Made by a program: the position numbers and the translations under genes | Shown here: piece by piece, positions 46,611-57,444 of the stretch | How positions within the stretch are numbered: the first letter of the stretch is position 1 | Layout: each line of letters begins with the position of its first letter | Source: Monocercomonoides exilis | Lineage: Eukaryota > Preaxostyla > Oxymonadida > Polymastigidae | DNA length: 64,000 nucleotides | Assembly (NCBI GenBank): GCA_001643675.2 | Contig: LSRY02000012.1 | Location: 436,501 to 500,500 of the forward strand | Direction of reading: 5' to 3' | Notes under the pieces: model-generated | What the model was told of the DNA's origin: nothing | Database searches by the model: none | What the model saw: only the letters and a program-made list of their open reading frames with translations

Positions 46611-47421
46611 ATGGAGAGGAAACAGACGAATAATAAGAGAGAGAAGGTATATAGAAAAAGAATAGTTATTTTTATGGAAATTTTATAAATGAATTTTATC
46701 ATGATTCGAAAAATTTATTTGAATATGTTTTTAATGATTATAATTCTCCGAAGAATGTTTTATTGTTTTGAGTTGATGATTATTTTTTTTTTGCACATTT
46801 TTATTTTCAAATTGCTTGTTCTTATACTCATGATAGAAGAAAAAGATACGACTGATTTCTTTGAATATTCCAACAGTGTTGACTCTTTTACGCATTGCCT
46901 TAATGCCTATGTTCATAATTGTATTTTATAGTGGAAAAGGCATTGGGGGAATATGGAGTGGAGTTATATTTGGAATTGCAGCAATTACAGACTTTTTCGA
47001 TGGATATTTAGCGAGAAAACTCAATGAACGCACAAAATTTGGACAATTTCTTGATCCTGTTGCAGATAAGTTGCTTGTATGCTCAGCATTAGTTATAATT
47101 GCGGGGAAGTACAACAACATGATCATTAGTATCTGTGGTTCAATTCTTGTTGGAAGAGAAATCGTAATATGCGGACTACGCGAATGGATGGCAGGTTTAG
47201 GACAACAAAAAACTGTTGCAGTTGCATTCATAGGAAAATTAAAAACTGCTGTTGAAATGATGAGTGTTTGCGGTTTAGTTGTTGGGATTGATGATAATAT
47301 AATCCGTTGGTCAACCTATGGATTGGAAGTCTCAGTGATACTTACGCTTTGGTCAATGTTTGGATATTTGTATGCAGGACTGTCTGAACTTTCCTCCATA
47401 TCAGAGTGGTGGGATGAGTGA
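46611..47421 (+). CDS. pgsA: phosphatidylglycerophosphate synthase, bacterial PgsA type
   Basis: The coding core runs from about 46846 to TGA at 47421. It makes phosphatidylglycerol phosphate from CDP-diacylglycerol and glycerol-3-phosphate. The CDP-alcohol phosphotransferase signature D-G-(x2)-A-R-(x8)-G-(x3)-D-(x3)-D is perfect in FDGYLARKLNERTKFGQFLD followed by PVADK, and the flanks (NIPTVLTLLRI, REIVICGLREW) match bacterial PgsA closely. Four to five transmembrane helices. No in-frame ATG precedes the domain: the codon before AATATTCCA is TTG and an in-frame stop lies at 46834. An upstream exon is therefore required. ATG 46611 to 46646 (MERKQTNNKREK) joined to 46846 by a 199-bp intron is one consistent model. 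An ancient bacterial or mitochondrial origin is likely. Eukaryotic homologues normally act in mitochondria. Confidence 0.85.
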
Positions 47422-47999
47422 GAAAGAATAAACGAAGTTTTTACAATTGTAGCTTTATCAAAAAATTTGAAATCATAAATAGCAAAAAATATTTTTTTTT
47501 TTTTTTTATTTTTTAATTACAATTAGAACAATTCTAACAATTTATCCATCGTTTTTGAATATTTGTGTTTTTGGGTGTTTTGTATTCTTTATGTAATTTG
47601 AATTTGAGATCTGAATAGAAGGAATTGTTTTATTTTAAAAATTCAATTTTTTAACAAATAATATTCTTTATATTTATTCATTTATGGATATTTCTTATCT
47701 TTTTGATAAAATTTTGTCGTATTTATTTTTCCATTTCTTTATTTATAAATATTTATTCGATATCTTTCAAAACATTTTAAAGAATCATTGAATTTGCAAT
47801 AATTTAAAAACTTGAAAATAAACATGAAAATATTCAATTGGATTTCAATTTTATGTTTATGAACTCAGATTTGAAAAGTGAAATGGAGATCGATATTCAA
47901 ATTATTTTATGGTTTTGAAAGATCAACCATAACAAATTTAATTTGTCGTTTTAATCGTTACAACTATTTGATTTATCCGTTTTTTTCTTTGCATTTTTT
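47422..47999. other. AT-rich spacer upstream of PARG
   Basis: Very AT-rich, with a T-run at 47491-47507. Nothing else recognised. Confidence 0.5.
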
Positions 48000-50900
48000 A
48001 TGACTGTATTTATTGGTTAATTTGCCAAAGTTTACCTATATATATGCTGTTTTCTCCATAACTTTTGTTTATTTTAGTATCGTTTGAAAATTCCAAGTTA
48101 TGTAATTGATGCTTTGAATAGAAATAATGAAATTTTGCCATTTCCGTGGAACGAGCAACCAAAGCAATTTGCTTCTTATAAAAATTGGAAAATGATTCGG
48201 GATTTACTGCAAAAACCAATGAAAAATGATGAACAATTTAATGTTTGTATCTGGAATACGTTTTACAAATCACGAAATTTTCCGAACACATTTTTTCCAA
48301 AACATTATCTGTGCTATTAATAACAGGAAATGTTTTATTTTTTATCAAATCAAGATGTTCTTTTTGCAAACAAAACTGACGCATGTGAAAAAGCATTTTC
48401 TGAAGAAATGAAAATAGGAAATGAACGAAAAATACCAATTGTCACTGACAGTTTCCGATGCTTTTTGCGTGATTTTTGTACTGTTGAAGAGTCAAAGTTT
48501 ATTCGATTGAAACTATTACCATTAATGGCACATTCCTCTCTTTCGCTTCCTTTATCACTTGAAGCAATGAAAAAGCAAATAACCTACTATAAATGGTGTT
48601 TTCACGCAGCTGATTCGCATGATCAATCACTTTCTTTTTTAATTGAGAACAAGCTGTTGAGAAAGGTAGATATTGAAGATTGTGAAGTTACTGAAGATGG
48701 GAAAGTAATTTCTATCCCAAAACTTCCTCTTTTACGCCAATTTCCAATACAATTTAAATGTGAAAACGAAAATTCACCATTTTTTGAAAAAAAAGACGAA
48801 ACAATCAAAGCCAATTCTAGAAGCAGTGTTTGTGATTCAGAAGAATTAGACTTTGAGCAAATCTTCAATGAGGCACAATCTTCAACCACCACTTCACCTG
48901 CGTCTTCATCTTTGATTCCACCACCGAATAAATCTGGGCTTACCGATCAAAGCAGCGTACCTGTATTTGCAACCACTAGTCTCCAAATCCCGCGCAAGCT
49001 GGGTCTCCATTTGCTCTCCTTTTTCTTCTTCTCGCTTTATCCAGGGCGCGAAAGCATAAACACACAGAAGTTTCCTGCTTTCTCCACGATACAGTTTATG
49101 GACGGGTGCATGTTCCAGCAGTGTGCTATTGAGAAGAAGGAGAACCGATTCAAGCGGATGAAGCGTGTGAAGCAGGAGCGGTCTGACAGGGAGAAAGGGA
49201 TGACTGAGGAAGAAATCCAAAAGCAGAGAGCAGAAAAGGCAGAGGAGCAGAAACAGTTGAGCTATGAAGAGAAAATGAAGAGAACAGTCCCGCTGTTCAA
49301 AAGCTTTTTGATTTCAGAAGAAGATTTCTTGGGAATACGGAAGCGCAAAAGCCGAGTTGGCAGGAATTCAAAGAAAGAAAAAGTGGAAGAAACAAAAGAA
49401 CAACAAGAAGAAAGTGATAAAAAAGGAATAGTCGATACAGTCGCCGAGGATTCTCGCGTTGGTGCGGATGCAGACAATGAAGCAAAAGTGGGCGAATGTT
49501 CATCTTTTGATATCTTTTCACAAGCAGAGAATGATGCAACACAATTAAGCGAGCTAAAAGATAAGAATGAGAACAAGAACGAAACAGAAGCCAACAAAGA
49601 AGAAGCAGAGAAAGACGATGTTTCCTGTTCAGACAGCGACTACCATGAATCTCCACATCGTGTGGATGTGTATGACAGAAGAACAAAGATCCACACAAAC
49701 TGCTCTGAAGTGAAAGCCACAAAGTTGAGATGCATTCTGAATTACTTTGCAAGATGCTACCACAGCGCCTGCAGCTCCTTGTCAGATGATGCTTTGGAAG
49801 AGGAAGCAACCTCATCATCTACACCTTCATCATCATCTTCTTCTTCGTCTTCACCATCTTCTGCTTCACTGAAGCCTTCTATGCATTTATCTCCTTCGCT
49901 TCTCAGCACAGCTCCAATTCCATTTTTGAACGGATCGCTGAGATTTTCTCGGCGCTGTCTGTTGAATCCATACTGCTGGGAAGCATCAACTGTGAAGTTA
50001 TGCCCGCTCGCAGTGCATCTGACTGCCAAAGTCGAAGATTTGTATGTTGATCATTGCTTTGCATTTCTTTGCGATTTTTGTGAATTGTTAAATGAAAATG
50101 TATTTTGATACTGACACGAATTTAATTCTTTGCTTTGAACTTTTCCTTTTATTTCTATAATTCATCTCTATACGATTTTTTATTCCTTCAAAATCCTCCT
50201 CATATTCGCTGCATCAGTCCAAGTGACTGCTACAAAGTCGACTTTGCAAACAAATTCCCTGGCGGAGGCGTGCTGAATGCAGTTTGTGACTTTTATATGG
50301 ATTTGCATAAAATTCATTATTTTTTATTTTTATCCATTTTCCCCATCAATTTTTGGGTTTGCAAAAATTAAATTGCTCATATTTTATTTTGTTTTTACAA
50401 ACAGGGTGCGGTCCAAGAAGAGATTCTGTTCACAATTTATCCAGAGCTTCTTCTTTCAATGCTCTTCTGTGCTTGCATGAAGCCGAACGAGGCTATTCTT
50501 GTAGAAGGAGCCGAGAAAGTTGCAGAGTACAAAGGATATTCCAGAACATTCAGGTTCAAATGTGCAGCAGAGCAGACAAATGAAAGAAGGTTTGATTTTG
50601 TTTTGATGTTATCATCTTCTTTTTTTGAAACTCAATTTTCTTTTTTTTTCGAACATGAATATCAACAATTGCATAACTTATTAATTTCTGTCACTTTTTT
50701 TTCCCCAAGCCCTTCAGAAGAGACAATCCCAACGCCATTTATTGTGATGGACGCGTTGCACTTTGGCAGACACAACGTTGCTTCAGATGAGTCAGAGCAC
50801 AACCAGTTTAGCAAAACAGCTATTGATAGGGAATTGAATAAAGTATGACGAATGATGAAGGGAAAATGGTTTTTGAAATGTTTTATTTTGGAGAAGAAGG

Positions 50901-51831
50901 CGAAAAGAGAAATTTTAAGTGTTAGCGAAGTTGTTGAATGAGCTTTAGTCAATTATTTCACAAGTTATTTTCTGACTTACAATTCTTGCTGATTCTTATT
51001 ATTGACTGTATTTATTATTTATTCCATTTCTTTGAATATGCTATGTTCATAATAATCCTTTTATAAAATCAAACTTCTCAGAGCTTCACCGGATTTTCCT
51101 TTGTTCCCAGAGGGAACTGTGTTGCATCTGGCCACTGGGGCTGCGGGGCATACAACGGAGACAAAGTTCTGAAGATGCTTATCCAGTGGATGTCAGCCAG
51201 TGTGTGTGGTGTGAAGGAAGTGAAGTATTGTTCAATGGGAGAGAATGAATTTATTGAGAACGCAAAGACAATATTCCAAGCAATTGGAAGTAATACAGCA
51301 AGGATTGTGGATGATAAGGCTGTTGGAAACGAGAAAATGAATGATATTTCTGAGCAGCCGAGCAGTTCTTCTACTTCAGCTTCATCTGCTGGATGTGATT
51401 TGACTGTGGGTCAGCTGTATTCGATTCTTTTGGATTATTCTAAACATCTGCTTCAGCAGGAATTAAAAGAAGATAAAAAGGAGGAGCTTCAAAAGCCTGG
51501 AAATACAAAAAATGAAGAAAAAGACGATATTGTGGAGAAGAAAGAGGAAGAAAGACAAGAATCGAAGGAAGAAGAGAAAGAAAAGACAAATCAAAAAGAA
51601 AAAGATGAAGAAAGTGAAGATGAAAATGAACATTCAGCAAATGAAAACGAAGTAGAAGAAGAACAAGAAAAATGCAACAATTCACAAAAGAATAAAAAAT
51701 CCAAAGGAAAAGGAGAAAAACGAAGATTCGGACCTCACCCAAGATTTAATCAAAGAGGAGGGAAAGATCTTACAACATTTTTGGTAAACAATATTCTAAA
51801 TCAATCAAGTGGTACAAAGGATATGAATTAA
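48000..51831 (+). CDS. poly(ADP-ribose) glycohydrolase
   Basis: Exons 48078-48242, 48327-50041, 50218-50281, 50405-50589, 50710-50842, 51082-51831 are in phase (1004 codons). A first mini-exon ATG ACT at 48000-48005 with a 72-bp intron is possible. PARG cleaves poly(ADP-ribose) chains. Signature: VDFANKFPGGGVLNAGAVQE, with the catalytic GGG-x-QEE loop restored across the 50282 intron; then PELLLSMLFCACMKPNEAI, FIVMDALHFGR, IDRELNKS, GHWGCGAYNGD, and a late DLTVGQLYSILLDYS. N-terminal accessory pieces are recognisable (LHLLSFFFFSLYP; KLRCILNYFARC). Two long Lys/Glu/Ser inserts break the accessory domain. The C-terminal ~125 residues are a Glu/Lys tract ending in a basic, RGG-like tail. Introns are 84-239 bp, longer than in neighbours. 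Confidence 0.93.
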
Positions 51832-52082
51832 CAGATAAAAAATATGCAAATCAAATATTGTTGAGGATTTATTTATTTTACAAAACAACAAAATTATCTT
51901 TCATGTTTCTTTTCAAATGTGTTCCCAATTTCAAGAATCGCGTTTAAAAGATAAATCTTTAACCATTCACTTTCTTTCTTGCTTTCTTATAAAAACTCAG
52001 TGAAAAGCATTTGTTTGAATATCTTGATTCATTCACATAAAAAATGATCGCAACCATCATTAAATACTTTATTGACTTTTCT

Positions 52083-54540
52083 ATGCCTCCAAAGCCAAGC
52101 AATGTACAGAAACGATTTATGTCAAGTGCAGTTAATCTAGATGAAGATAGTGAAGAAGAGTCAGAGGATATTGGATCGGACAGCAGCGAAAATATTGAAA
52201 TAAGTGATAATGAAGAAGATGATATCGCTTATGATGATGAGGAGGAAGATAGCGAAGTGATCGATGAAGATGAAGGCGAAGATTTAAAAATCAACGATGA
52301 TGAAGTTGAAGATATCGTGACAAAAGCAATGGCTGAACTGACTATATCCGATCAAAAAGAAAAGAAAGCCAGAAAAGAAAGCGAGAAGATTTTCATCCCT
52401 GGAGATCCTCTGGAAGATGGAATGGTATGAATACAAATTTGTTTTGTTTGTTATTGTTTTTCTACGATCTTCTAGACATTGGACTATGAGCCAAAGGAAT
52501 TCGACATTATTCATTTTCTTGATTTGGATTGGCCAGCATTATCTTTTGATTATCTGCGAACGGGTCCGATTGCGCAACCTTTAGATAAAATAAAATATCC
52601 ATTGACATTATATGTTGCAATTGGAACTCAAGCTCAAAAAAAGAAAGATAACAGAATTAATTTACTTCAAGCAAAGCAATTGTGTAAAACAAAACATGAT
52701 CGTGATGATGAGGACGAAAGTGATGATGAAGATGATGACGATGACGATGACGATGACGACGAAGACGTTGATCCTATTTGCAGTGTATTTAGCATTCCTC
52801 ACTATGGCTCAGTGAATCGAGTTCGTTGTTTCCCATTTGATTCGACAAAATGTGTTGCGTGGTCAGAAGAGAAAATGCTTTCATTATATGATTTTCGACC
52901 AATGATGAGTTATTGGCAATCTCTGGATGAGGAAGAAGAGAAAATGAATGAAAAAGCAATTAAAGAGATGGAAAGCTCGGGAATTGGAAAGCCACCTGCT
53001 GGAAATCTTATGCCTTCTGCTCGAATTAAAGAAAAATTTGTCAGAAAGCCCAACGAAAGGGAAGTGAAACCGTTTGTTGTTTACAGAGGCCACTCGAACG
53101 AAGGATATGCTGTAGATTTTTCGACCTCAGATCAAATGAAGTATGATCATATCTGACTTAATGCCTAAAAGAAGAGCGCAATCACAAAATTAAAAGCAAA
53201 TTACATATAAAAATTATTTTTTTTCGATTAGACATTTTTCTTTATGAATTCGTTATTCACATTTACTTCTTTGTTTTATTATCATTTCGGCAAACTAATT
53301 ATTTTTTTTTCCTGTTATTTCTCAACAGTATTATTTCAGGTGATTGTGATGGAGACATTCACCTGTGGCATCCAACCTCTTCAATCGGCACTCCATCTTC
53401 CTCTTCAATGGGCTTTTCATCATCTTCTTCCTCCTCCTCCTCTTCTTCTTCTTCTTCTTCCTCTCTCTTCAACTACACCGTTCTGAAAGGCGCACATGGC
53501 TCGTCTGTAGAAGATGTGAAGTGGTCTCCCTTTGACCCAAATATCTTTATGTCTTGCTCTTCTGATGGGTCTATCAAAATATGGGACGTCAGAGAGGCAC
53601 AAGGCGCAGCATATGGGCAGAGCCGCGCGGCTGCTGGAGAAGGAAGACAGAGAGGAGTGGCTTTGTCTGTGTTCGATGCGCATTCACTGAACCCGTCGCC
53701 GTATCTTCAGAGCGGGTTCAGAGGAAGGAAGAGCGATGCTATCGACGTGAATGTGGTTGATTGGAACAAGTTTGGACTTTATTTACTTTTTACTAAATTG
53801 CATATTCATACTGATTACTTTTTCTTTATTTCGCTTTTGAATGCTTTTCATTGAAAAAAATCAAACACTAAACAAAAAATCTCTTCAATTTCACTTCCAT
53901 TGAACATTATCCCCTCTCAACTCTCCATTCAATCGTTATTCCCAACAGACATCACAGCAACTTGTTTGCCAGTGGAGGAGACGATGGCGTTGTGCGTGTT
54001 TGGGATGTGCGTACTCTGTCATCAGCACCTGCCTCTTCCTCATCTGCCTCCTCTGCCCAGTCAGCCGTCTCTGCTGTTTCTCCTTTCCTGCCTTCTTCTT
54101 CAGCCACTCCTCAGATGACATCATCATCATCATCCACATTCCGGTCTGATATGGTCATCAAGTGGCACAAGGCGCAGATCACTTCTGTCTCCTTCTCCTT
54201 CCACGACGAGACACTCATGCTCATTGCCGGCGCCGACGGGCAGATCAGCTGCTGGGACATCTCTATGCAGAAGGAGGTCGAAGGAATGGACGGGGAAGAA
54301 GAAGTGGCAATGACCAGGAAGCAGAAAAAGGATGCGAAGGAAAAGAAAATGGAGGCAGATGACGCAGCAACAGCAGCAGCGCCCTCACGTCTTGATGAAA
54401 TCCCAGTGACTTTCTTGAACACTCATCTTGGAGAGCCAAACCCGAAGGAGGCCCAATGGCATTCACAATACCCCGGATTGATCATGGGAGCAGGAGAACG
54501 ATTTCATATTTTCAAATTTGCAAATGTCACTTTCACTTAA
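52083..54540 (+). CDS. glutamate-rich WD-repeat protein (GRWD1/Rrb1)
   Basis: Exons 52083-52424, 52476-53140, 53329-53769, 53949-54540; phases agree; 679 residues. An ATG at 52044 would add 13 hydrophobic residues and seems a poorer start. GRWD1/Rrb1 is a nuclear chaperone of ribosomal protein L3 in 60S assembly. The N-terminus is acidic; then FDIIHFLDLDWPALSFDYL and YPLTLYVAIGTQA, which are diagnostic; an Asp run; and WD repeats RGHSNEGYAVDFS, GDCDGDIHLW, HGSSVEDVKWSPFD, CSSDGSIKIWDVRE, GGDDGVVRVWDVR and GADGQISCWDIS. The C-terminus HLGEPNPKEAQWHSQYPGLI matches the family end. Low-complexity Ser runs are inserted in repeat linkers (53404-53465 and 54018-54140). Confidence 0.93.
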
Positions 54541-54716
54541 ATTTGGCAAACAACAGAAAATTGATTTAGAATTGATCATGCACTTCACCTATTTCCGATA
54601 ATGTCACTTCGAAAAATATCACTAATAGCTCGTATTTAAAATTTTTGATGAAGCTTCCTAATGCGCATGAAATCTCAGCAGAAATTCTATTTCCGGAAAA
54701 ATAAATTGATTTGAGA

Positions 54717-56429
54717 ATGAATCCCATAACAGTTTTAATAATGTCCTTGAAGCAAATATCGGCTGCATATACCGCGGGAACCATGGCGGCTATTTCGCCA
54801 TGCGTTATAATTTTGGTTCCGATGTTATTGTCTAAAGTTAATGGCATGAAAGGGAAGAAGGCAATACAAATACCTCTGCTTTTATTAGGATTTTTGACGT
54901 GCTTCGTGATCATCGGCTTTTTCTTGAAGCAGTTGATGGAAAGCTCATTTCAAAGCGGTTTTAGACTCGGACTTGGACTGATATTTGTTGCACTAGGATG
55001 CCAAAGTTTCTTTGGCAAAGTTGGGTCATTGACTTTTCCTCTTTTTGATAATCCTTTTCTCATGGGTGGTGTATTTGCAGTTCTGGTGTGCATTACAGTT
55101 TTTCATTAGTACTATCTTTTTCAATTTATTTTGCTTTTATTCCCGCTTCCTTTTATAATTCTATTGATAAAAATCTCAAGGTTTCATATAACCCCTGCAC
55201 TATTCCATACCTTGGAATGCTCGTATCTTTATTTGCTGGTCCAACTTTAATCCCAATGATGTTGGTGTTTGCATTTGGGATGATAACCCCATCTTTTCTT
55301 TTTGCTCTTTTTGGATCAGGAATTCTTAACTATATTCAAAACAAAACATCAGGAGCATTTCATTGGATTAACAAAGTCATGGCCCTTGTAAATATTGGAT
55401 CAGGATTATATTTATCTTTTTCAATACATTCTTTAACATATGTTGACATTGCTGTTGCTGGTGTTTTACTTGCTGCTTCTTTTGGCCTTCTTTTCAGGGT
55501 TTGTTCAATATCGCAAAAAAGTTTTTATTATTTAAACAATTGACTGTGCCCATTTAATATTTATAGAGCTACTTCAGGAAGGAAAATCTTCTCCCAAGGA
55601 AAAAAGTGTCTTCGGAACCATTGCCTGAACTGAGCGAATACGAAAAGAAAGAGAGAAGAAATACAATGCTCATTGTTATTATTTTTACTTTGCTTGTTGG
55701 CTTGGCTTGCGCAGTCTCTGTAATGGGTGTTTGCAAAAGAGATGACTGGTTTATGAGCAAGGAAGAAAAAGAACTCATGGTTTGAATATTCAACTGCCAT
55801 TTTTATTTTAACATTATTCGTTTTGCAATTATTTGTAATCTTATTGTGTTTTCTAGGAATTTGTCAAATCACAAGCAGCAGAGAGAGAGGCCAATAAAGA
55901 GAACGACGAAGAGGATGATATCAAAGATGATGATGATGAAGGACCTACAGACGATGACTCTGAAGACAGTTTATCGGAAATTAACGAAGACGAGGAGGAT
56001 TCGAGTGCCAGTTCTGAAAGTAAAGAAAAAGACGACGAAGAGAAAGAGAAGGAAATGCCTTCAGCACTTCCATGCAAAGTGCTCCCACCGTGCCCTCAGT
56101 GCAAGCTGTGCTTCATTGCATTTTTAGTTGCCTTCTGCACGGGATTTGGCTCGACTCTGCTGTTGGCCACGAAGAAAGAAGACTTTTCGGGTGTTGTGGG
56201 CGATGTGTGCACCGTCCCGAAGTTCCGCAGAGCAGCTGCGCCAAAGCCGCAACAGAAGCAGCCGGAGAAATCTTCTGCTCCAGCAGCGAAAGAAGCGAAG
56301 GCAGCGCCTGTGGTTGTTGCTCAGGTGGAGCAAGTGAAGGAGACGGGTGCTGAAAAGAAAGCAGAGGCAAAAGCAGGAAAGGGGAAATCGAAAAGCACTT
56401 CATCGGAAAAGAAGCAGAAGAGTAAGTAA
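54717..56429 (+). CDS. CcdA/DsbD-type membrane thiol-disulfide transporter with charged tail
   Basis: Exons 54717-55085, 55181-55498, 55567-55779, 55857-56429; introns 95, 68 and 77 bp; 490 residues. CcdA proteins pass reducing electrons across membranes through two buried cysteines. Both are here: AAISPCVIILVP in helix 1 and SYNPCTIPYLGMLVSL in helix 4, with six hydrophobic helices in ~240 residues. Unlike CcdA, the chain continues: another transmembrane helix (LIVIIFTLLVGLACAVSVMG), a very acidic Asp/Glu/Ser linker, a Cys-rich stretch CKVLPPCPQCKLC directly before an eighth helix (IAFLVAFCTGFGSTLLL), and an Ala/Lys-rich tail. CcdA is otherwise bacterial or plastid. The cellular membrane here is unknown. 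The ATG at 54717 begins directly before the first helix. Confidence 0.8.
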
Positions 56430-57444
56430 GAAAATTTATAGAAAGCAATCAGAAGATGACATTTTGTTAATTATACTCATTCTGGTTGTTTTTTCAGCAG
56501 AAATTGAGTTTTGAAAACAAAAATTTTCTCTGAAATTTGAATTAATAGGAAAGTTACTTGTTTTTTCTATTCTTTTGCTTTCTTTGTTGTTTTGTTTTTA
56601 TTTTATAGTACTTCTTTTATCCACTTTATTGCGTCTTGACACTTCTCTTCTATTTTGCACTTGTGCATAATTGCAGAGAATAATACTAAGTATTGCGTGT
56701 TATCATGAATCACAATTGGAAGATTAAAGATAGTGAAAAAAATGAATGGATTAATAATGAAATCATAACTATCACGAAATAAACAAAAAGAGAAGGGCTA
56801 AGAGGAAACTGCAATACTAAGCAATTGTTGAATGGCAACAATAAAAAAGAAATGGTGAAAGCAAACAAAAAATTATTGAAAAAAAAGAGCGTTTTAAATA
56901 AACAAGGAGAAAAAAGAGAATTCATTGAATCATTTTGGGGTAAAATGAAAAGTTATAACAATAAAACATTTTTTTTCTGCGGTCTTTATCAAAAAAATAA
57001 TAAAACACTTTGTGATGAAACAGGCAAAATAGCAATGGATCAGAAAAAATGAACTGTTCAATCAAGCAACCAAAGAAAGAGAGAAAGAAAAGATAAAAAC
57101 TTAGTCTGAACTCTAAGAGATTAACAGTATCAACATGTGAAATGAAGCGTTGCTTGATTGAGATAATTTCAATGCAAAAGATAAACACGGTGAAAGAACA
57201 GCTTTCAAAAACACTACGCGAATGAAAGGACTTTATTTTTCAAACAGAGAAATAAGATTGAAATTACACAAGTGGAAGTGATAAAAAGTAACACATATTT
57301 GGTACTAATGCACACACGCTCGAACTCAAATAAATTATATAACAGAAAAAAAAAGAGAGAGATAAGAAGGAGAATGAAAGAAAAAGAGAAAGAAAAAGAC
57401 GATTCTATTTGCATTTCCCATTCCAACAATATCACACACCATCA
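56430..57444. other. 1-kb AT-rich spacer between convergent genes
   Basis: Purine-rich on the plus strand from 56830 on (Lys/Asn-like ORF at 56825-57052 not convincing). No RNA gene or clear repeat. Confidence 0.5.

Noticed and set aside
46861-47421. PgsA starting at TTG 46861 as in bacteria
   Set aside because: All neighbours are spliced eukaryotic genes. A non-ATG start is unlikely, and an upstream exon explains the gap.
54566-54913. 115-codon minus-strand ORF opposite the CcdA-like gene
   Set aside because: Antisense shadow of conserved membrane helices with both redox cysteines.
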